Source: Ambrosia x helenae
Lineage: Eukaryota; Streptophyta; Magnoliopsida; Asterales; Asteraceae
Length of the DNA stretch: 64,000 bases
Direction: 5' to 3'
Assembly (NCBI GenBank): GCA_030844895.1
Contig: JAUTDX010000062.1
Span: forward strand, 496,001 to 560,000
Shown: in pieces, positions 58,038 to 64,000 of the stretch
Layout: each line of letters starts with the position of its first letter
Position numbering within the stretch: position 1 is the stretch's first letter
The notes under the pieces: model-generated
What the model saw: the letters and a program-made list of their open reading frames with translations, nothing else
What the model was told of the DNA's origin: nothing
The model's database searches: none
Translations under genes and position numbers: made by a program

Positions 58038-59519
58038 CCTGCTAACCTCAAGGAAGCATGTCTATGCAAGGGATTTGGCTCAACTCTTTCGGGTCCAGCC
58101 TTAAAATGGATCCTAAGTGTTCCTCCATACTCAATTACTTCTTTTGCACACTTGATTAATATGTTTAATAATCAGTTTTCTTGCAGTCGAACATTCAAAC
58201 GTTTGACAAGTGACCTATACAGGGTAACTCAACCATAGGGGGAATCACTAACAGAATACATTACAAGGTTTGGAAAAGAAGCACTTGACATCCCGAACTT
58301 GGATGTCACGACGGCAGTACAAGCATTCAAGATGGGGCTGCAAAGAGATTCACCATTCTACCAAGAATTGGCGATGAATCCTTGTAGAAACTTGGATGAA
58401 GTCAGAAATAGGGCTCTAAGGTTCATCCGACTCGAGGATGACAAGAAAATTCAAGAGAGGATAGAATCATCCTCAAGCTATAACCATCCTAATCGAAAAT
58501 CCACTCCCACATACGAACCATACAAGCATAAACCGTATGCTAGGCCTAACAATAAAAAGGTCAATGTGGTAGAGGATGACGATGAGGATGAATGTCCTAA
58601 GTTATCAGGTTACTGTTTTTCTGTGGATGTTACAGGATTAATGTATGCCATGAAGGAACTCGGGGATAAAGCAAGATGGCCTAAAAAGGATAACAAGGCA
58701 GGTTGGAAAGACAAATCAAAGTGGTGTGCCTTCCACCAAGATTTCGGTCACATCACTGAAGATTGTATTGCCTTGAGGAAAGAGATTGCATATCTTCTTA
58801 GAAAGCGTAATCTCAAGGATCTTCTGGGCAAGAAGAAATCAAGGGTTCAGGATAGCACCACCATCCCAGAAAGAGCAGCATCCCCACCTAAGGATGCTAG
58901 TATAATTAACTTTATTTTAGGAGGATCAGACATTTGTGGAACCTCATATTCAGCTGCTAAAAGGCATGCAAGAGAAACAAAATCAGAAAAAGGAGAGAGA
59001 CCCACAAAAACTACTATCCTGGCGACCTCTAAAGTGATCAGCTTTGAGGAAGAAGACAGAGAAAATATCCTTGACCCTCATCATGATGGTTTAGTTATAA
59101 CTTTATATATTGCTAATCACTTTGTTCGCAGGATCATTGTAGATGGTGGAAGCTCAGTGAATATAATCCAACTAGAAGCCTTAAAAAGAATCAATATCCC
59201 GGAATCTGAAATAGTTTCCAGATCTTCAGTTCTGGTGGGCTTTAGTGGAGAAACTAAGAGTACAGTAGGTGACATCAAGCTACCAGTGTATATAGAGGGA
59301 GTGAATTCTATCCAGAGATTCTGCGTGATAGATTCCTTATCCTGCTATAATGTTATCTTGAGGAGACCTTGGATACATGACATGAAGGCAGTTCCTTCAA
59401 GATATCACCAGTGTATAAAGTTACCTACACCCTGGGGAGTTGTCAAAGTCAATAGTGATCAACAAGAAGCCAAGGATTGTTATACTACATCGATGAAGGC
59501 TTCATCACGACAAGCGTAG
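58038..59519 (+). pseudogene. Tat gypsy copy 2: gag and protease
   Basis: Starts inside gag at ANLKEACLCKGFGSTLSGPA, interrupted by one in-frame stop (CCATAG near 58240), then open 58299-59519. It has RNLDEVRNRALRFIRLEDDK, the zinc-type WCAFHQDFGHITEDC, the protease site RIIVDGGSSVNIIQLE and VILRRPWIHDMKAVPS. Highly similar to copy 1 and to the inverted protease piece, so it served as the reference for reading both. The gag 5' part is absent because copia-B joins here. Confidence 0.88.
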
Positions 59520-59621
59520 CAATTATAGAAGGATGCACAGTGTCATCCTCAGGATGTCAAGGCACATCCTGATCAGGATGTAAAGGCTGTCTGCCTTAAG
59601 GAAAATAACAAGGATATCACC

Positions 59622-60494
59622 GTGCTGATTGGTAAGAATATTCCTCATGACATTGAACAATCACTAATCTCATTTCTTAAATGCAGGATGTCTACCTTTG
59701 CATGGAAGCACGAAGATATGACTGGCATCTCTAAGGATGTCATTACCCATAAACTTGGGATTGATAAGAGCTTCAAACCCATCCAGCATAAACGAAGAAA
59801 TTTTGCTCTAGAAAGAAATATCATTATACAAGAAGAAGTGGACAGGCTGCTCAAATCCAAGATGATAAGGGAAGTAAAATTCCCAGATGGCTTGCGAACG
59901 TAGTGGTGGTTCAAAAGAAAAATGGGAAATGGAGAGTGTGTGTAGACTATACAGACCTCAATAAAGCCTGTCCTAAGGACCTATTTCCATTACCACATAT
60001 AGATTCAATGGTGGATGCTACAGCAGGCCACAAAATGCTGACATTCATGGATGCATCCTTAGGATTCCAACAAATTCAAATGGAACTAGACGACCAAGAG
60101 GATACAGCGTTCATGACCCCATCAGGTATATATTGTTATATAGCTATGCCATTTGGATTATAAAATGCAGGTGCAACCTACCAAAGACTAGCGAATATGA
60201 TGTTCAAGGAAAAGATTGGGGACACAATGGAAGTATACATTGATAACATGGTGCTTAAATCCAAGAAGGCAGAGAACCATCTTCAAGATCTTAAAGAGGC
60301 ATTTGACATCCTGGATGCCTACAATACGAAGTTAAATCCGTCAAAGTGTCACTTTGGAGTTGGTGCTGGGAAGTTTCTTGGATATTTAGTTACTAAATGA
60401 GGGTTAGAAGCTAGTCCCGAACAAATAAAAGCCATCCTTGATCTCAAATCCCCAAAAAATATCAAGGATGTACAAAGGCTGACAGGCAGGATAG
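59622..60494 (+). pseudogene. Tat gypsy copy 2: reverse transcriptase, truncated
   Basis: 59622-59890 reads NIPHDIEQSLISFLKCRMST, then THKLGIDKSFKPIQHKRR. A frame change leads to 59903: VVQKKNGKWRVCVDYTDLNK, LTFMDASLGFQQIQM and IAMPFGL, followed by a stop where LQNAGATYQRL is expected. Then MMFKEKIGDTMEVYIDNMVL, with the catalytic Y(I/V)DD changed to YIDN, and KCHFGVGAGKFLGYLVTK, stop, ..KNIKDVQRLTGRI. The Athila LTR begins at 60495, so the rest of pol is absent in this window. Confidence 0.88.
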
Positions 60495-61318
60495 TGATGT
60501 AGCTGTCGTGGGCTAATCAAAAACAAGTATTTATGACTTAAATACCTATACTAGTACGGGTAAGTAAGGTCGTCTCCACAGGGAACGCGTGGTCAGTATA
60601 AGTTTGAAAATTAAATTAATTAACTACGAATCTTGCTTTGTAATTTTGGTTGATTAAAAGTGAATAAATAATTAAGAATGAAAGAGTTATCAATTTAAGA
60701 AAAAGTAACTTCCACCCGGGATCCAGGTTATAGACTTTAATATAAACTTAGTTTAATTACTAGAACACCACATAGACATGGCCTTGGGATTTATGAATTG
60801 AATTAACAACTAAGGACAGATTTTAATAATAACCGTACAACCTAATTGTCCGCTCAAAAATATCAATTACCCACCAATTACCACCCCGCTAACAATGCAA
60901 GAAATAGCCAATACGTTTGGTAAAAGATAAATAATTCAAATATTAATAAACGTTTCAACAACTCAAACACAAGTGGTCAAGATATACCAGTTCAAACATA
61001 AATAAACTTAGTCTAATATAAAAGAAAATTAAAACCGTTCACCCGGGGAAAGTCACAAAAGATTTAGCCTTGCATCTTGGTCGCGTGCATGCCTCCTCTA
61101 TTTTTATTTTTTTTCTCCTCGTGCGATTGATTGAAAATTCTCCAACACAAGTCTAATGCTGCGCCTCTCTGTTGTGCGATAATAATCCTCCACAAAAAAC
61201 CAAGTTGCCGTCCAAAATCTCCATTAATAAAAATAAACCCTCCAACCATTTTGATGTATTCTTGACTTCCTCTTTTCCATTACGGGCCTTGGCCCATTTC
61301 ATGTCAAGTTTATTTTAA

Positions 61319-61357
<39 letters not shown>

Positions 61358-61535
61358 CTTTCAACTCGGGTGTTCTTTGCTCGACCAAAATTTCTCGTCT
61401 ACGCCCCAACATCCCTGAACACCTGCAAAACACTTGCGCGCTAATAAATAACTATGATCGACTAAAAGTACACAATAAAAGACTAAAATATATACAATAT
61501 TAACATATTAACAAGGTGTTTTTACCAACACATCA
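60495..61535 (-). mobile_element. Athila-type gypsy 3' LTR (1,041 bp)
   Basis: On minus TGATGTGTTGGTAAAAAC...CGACAGCTACATCA. It includes the GGTCGTCTCCACAGGGAACG block (60569-60588 on plus) that I associate with Athila-type LTRs. The purine tract AAGTGTGGGGGTG precedes it on minus. A (TTA)n run sits at about 61318-61357. It inserted into, or next to, Tat copy 2. The partner LTR lies beyond the right edge. Confidence 0.8.
61318..61357. repeat. (ATT)n microsatellite in the LTR
   Basis: About 13 units of ATT inside the Athila-type LTR. Confidence 0.9.
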
Positions 61536-63108
61536 CACCCCCACACTTATCTTTTTTCGTCTCGAAAAAACTTATAGATTTATATATACTCTGCTCAAGA
61601 CATTATCACAGACTAGCACCCCAGTCGTCCCATCATACCTTAGCTAAGGTCCAAAGTCATACCCCATTTACAGATCAGCACTAGATGTGTTAATTCAGCA
61701 AGTCAAATTGATTTCCATTTGCAAATAGAATTAACCCGACTAAGCCTAATATGCTTTCGGTTTTTATTTTCATGCAACACACCCCTCGCAATTTTTCACT
61801 CCACTCGGTTTAATATCTGGACTAGCATGTAATGCGCTAGTATTAATCACTCAAAACCAAGTATGCAACTCTGTTATCATAGGCTTGTATAACAATCACA
61901 CTTCAATTATAGACAATGCACATATCTAAAGGACTTACGTGTTTTGGGCTTAAGGTAAAGGTAGGATAGATTTGGCTAGAAAGTGGCTAAAATAAAAATG
62001 GTGTAATCAAAGTGATTGACAATCCTTTATTCATGATACGAACTAAACAAGCAAAACATGGGATAGAATTGACCCATAACGAACAACTTCTCTTTATTTT
62101 TCTTTTCCTTTCTTTTTCCTTTTTTTTTTTTTCTTTTTTTTTTTCTTTTTTTCATTTTTTTTCACATATATATACACATATTTTTTTCAACACTTAATAG
62201 AACTCAAACACATAAACACAAACATATAACTCAATGGATGTCATCAATTTTTTTTTTTCAACGGCTAACGGGTCAATTTGGGTAACTTTATAGGTTTAAC
62301 AATCGAAAGGGTGTAGGCTCAACATGGCTACTAAGGGCAATATTTGGTTAAACGGGTGAACACAAGACAATAAGTGGGTATCAAAAGAATAAGGGAAATC
62401 CTAGATTGCCTTAATCATGTACGTGCATATCTAGTCTACAACCTCAGCATGTATCAAATCACACAAGATCTGCAACAGAGAAACATCTGGCCTACTCTCA
62501 ACAAATGAAAATGTATATGAATCAACCTATCATCTAGTAGGCTCAAGATCTCACAGAAGTGGGTAAATGGGTTGCCGATGTGTGCATGCATTTATTACCA
62601 ATAGCTTCTTAAACCTAGTCAGGCAATTCTAAACTTTTTTCCTTAAAAATACCTGCTGAAAACGGTTCATATTACTTTTCCACAAATTAGACCATGACTA
62701 AGGATCTACTGCCAAAACAATCAAGAAACAACTGGTAGGTACCGAAAGAGCCGCTTTATGTCTGATTAGAGTGCTTTTTAAGAACAATTTTCAAGACATT
62801 TTCAATTTTCAATTTTTTTTTAAAAGACTTAAAAATAAATAAAAATGAAATTTCCCCCACCCCCACACTTGAACGACACATTGTCCTCAATGTGAGATAG
62901 GGATAAAATAAAGTAGAAATAAAAAAAATGTACAACACTAATAAAAGGAACAGACTCCCCTGGATATAGGCAGTGCGCGTATGGGTCCCTGCAGTTCCTC
63001 CCAATCGAACCGTATAGCATTTCATTCGCGGCCGATAAACAAACCTGAAACTGTAATACTCCACACAACTATACAAACTCTACAAGTAAACATACCCGAC
63101 ATATCTAC
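61536..63108 (-). other. Athila-type 3' non-coding region, pol absent
   Basis: About 1.6 kb between protease and LTR with no RT, RNase H or integrase motif. On minus, a second purine tract, AAGTGTGGGGGTGGGGGAAA, is near 62870-62850, preceded by ATTGAGGACAATGTG. A pyrimidine-rich tract is at 62098-62165. Confidence 0.7.
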
Positions 63109-64000
63109 TCATGGTGGTCTAGTGGGATGTTTGTGTCCCAATGCCTCAAGGTATGTGCTCCTCCAGCACTCAGGTAGGTCATCCACAGTCCTCCAGATTG
63201 GTCCAAACAATGCCAGCCTATGCTTCTCTTTATCAAATTCAGGTGTCTTCTTGGCTTTCTTTTTCCTTCTCTTTCTTGTGTCGTCTTCATCTGCTACCTC
63301 GATCCTGTTAATCATAAAACACTCCTCCTCGGATTGATTAGTAGTTAGATTGGAAAACACATTAAAACACAACTCCTTTTTCCCAAACCTCATAGTGACC
63401 AATCCACTAGCACAATTAATGATAGCATGAACAGTGGCTAGGAATGGTCTACCCAAAATGACTGTAGACTTTGTATTTTTCTCATTCGGCTCACTATCTA
63501 AAACCAAGAAGTCAACTGGGTACTGGCAACCTTCCACCTTCACTGTGACATTAGTCAACATTCCCCTAGGTTGTATAGGCTTTTGATCAGCCAACACCAT
63601 GGTGGTGTGGACTTTCTTTAAAGGACCAAAGTCAAACTGGTCATATAAGTGGCCCGGGAGGATGCTGACACAAGCTCCAAGATCTAGGAGTGCCCGATCA
63701 ATGCTAATATCCCCAATTTGGATTGAAATAAGGGGCGCTCCCGGATCTTGGAGTTTAGGTGGACCTTGTTTACCCAAACCTGATGTTAAATGTGGTTTCA
63801 CTAAAGCCAATGGGAAGGGGACAACCTTAACTCCCCCACACTTATCCTTGGACTCAGTGGGGTTTTCGTTAAAATACTTTTCACAAAACCTCTTTTTAAG
63901 ATTTTTCATTTCAGTTTTAGTTTGTGAAATTTTACCCTGATCACCGCCATTTTCTGACCCATCACTAACATCAGTAGAGAGAAGACTTACAGCATTAATT
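63109..64000 (-). CDS. Athila-type gag C-terminus and aspartic protease (5' end beyond window)
   Basis: Open frame on minus from the window edge to the stop at 63109; the ATG at 63909 is internal. The protease active site is LLDLGACVSILPGHLYD (D-L-G-A, the Athila variant), followed by VKVEGCQYPVDFLVLD and VILGRPFLAT. Upstream, VPFPLALVKPHLTSG is not a classic Athila stretch, but its position fits the gag-protease link. The C-terminus is basic (RKRRKKKAKKTPEFDKEKHR). No stop or frameshift in 297 codons, so this part is well preserved. Pol should follow but does not. Confidence 0.8.
   Translation of the reverse strand, partial: INAVSLLSTDVSDGSENGGDQGKISQTKTEMKNLKKRFCEKYFNENPTESKDKCGGVKVVPFPLALVKPHLTSGLGKQGPPKLQDPGAPLISIQIGDISIDRALLDLGACVSILPGHLYDQFDFGPLKKVHTTMVLADQKPIQPRGMLTNVTVKVEGCQYPVDFLVLDSEPNEKNTKSTVILGRPFLATVHAIINCASGLVTMRFGKKELCFNVFSNLTTNQSEEECFMINRIEVADEDDTRKRRKKKAKKTPEFDKEKHRLALFGPIWRTVDDLPECWRSTYLEALGHKHPTRPP

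Noticed and set aside
58299..60494. Plant pararetrovirus (caulimovirid) origin for the RT region
   Set aside because: Gag, DxG protease, LTRs and target duplications of the same family show a Ty3-gypsy retrotransposon. No movement protein seen.

Overview
This is an AT-rich plant nuclear window made almost entirely of nested transposable elements. The plant assignment rests on GT-AG introns, MITEs, Helitrons with gene fragments, Ty1-copia, Tat-type and Athila-type Ty3-gypsy elements, and plant-specific protein families. The retroelement protein style, including a copia accessory ORF and Harbinger MYB/transposase proteins, reminds me of Asteraceae. That is an impression and was not tested. Only one gene looks intact and host-like: a carboxylesterase at 19956-20912 (minus).

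Layout. 1-1430: a possible copia 3' remnant, a MITE-like repeat and a 5'-truncated LINE tail. 1536-3625: a complete PIF/Harbinger DNA transposon with perfect TTA target duplications and a two-exon transposase with no visible break. 5716-13697: Helitron-derived DNA. Two elements lie head to tail (about 8150-10546 and 10547-13697). They carry exon-intron fragments of a FIZZY-RELATED/CCS52 gene and of a BIG BROTHER-like E3 ligase gene, plus a nested hAT MITE and a nested solo LTR. 13800-18490: LINE remnants in both orientations, split by MITEs, and small Helitrons. 19956-24700: the carboxylesterase, then a belt of foldback and TIR MITEs. 24924-27588: a decayed Harbinger MYB-like gene split by a shrunken LTR retrotransposon. 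27540-38240: intergenic repeats, including a TAAAACGCA-rich block and a CACTA-like repeat field. 38238-38556: fragment of a small conserved plant gene, cut off by a copia 5' end.

38793-64000 is a retrotransposon nest. A Tat-type gypsy element inserted into a copia LTR, leaving an ATACA duplication. A block of about 14.1 kb (43703-57848) now lies inverted inside the pair, so the 5' LTR and gag are on plus while protease to 3' LTR are on minus. The copia element has gag and an accessory ORF but no pol. The Tat element has an extra ORF antisense to pol. A second Tat copy (58038-60494, plus) ends at an Athila-type LTR (60495-61535). The internal part of that Athila element runs off the right edge and also lacks pol.

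One LTR remnant (45465-46401), three DNA elements (Harbinger, hAT, MULE) and a shrunken LTR element (25549-26778) are defined by target-site duplications that I could read directly. Element families were recognised from motifs and not by database search. Boundaries given as 'about' are estimates.
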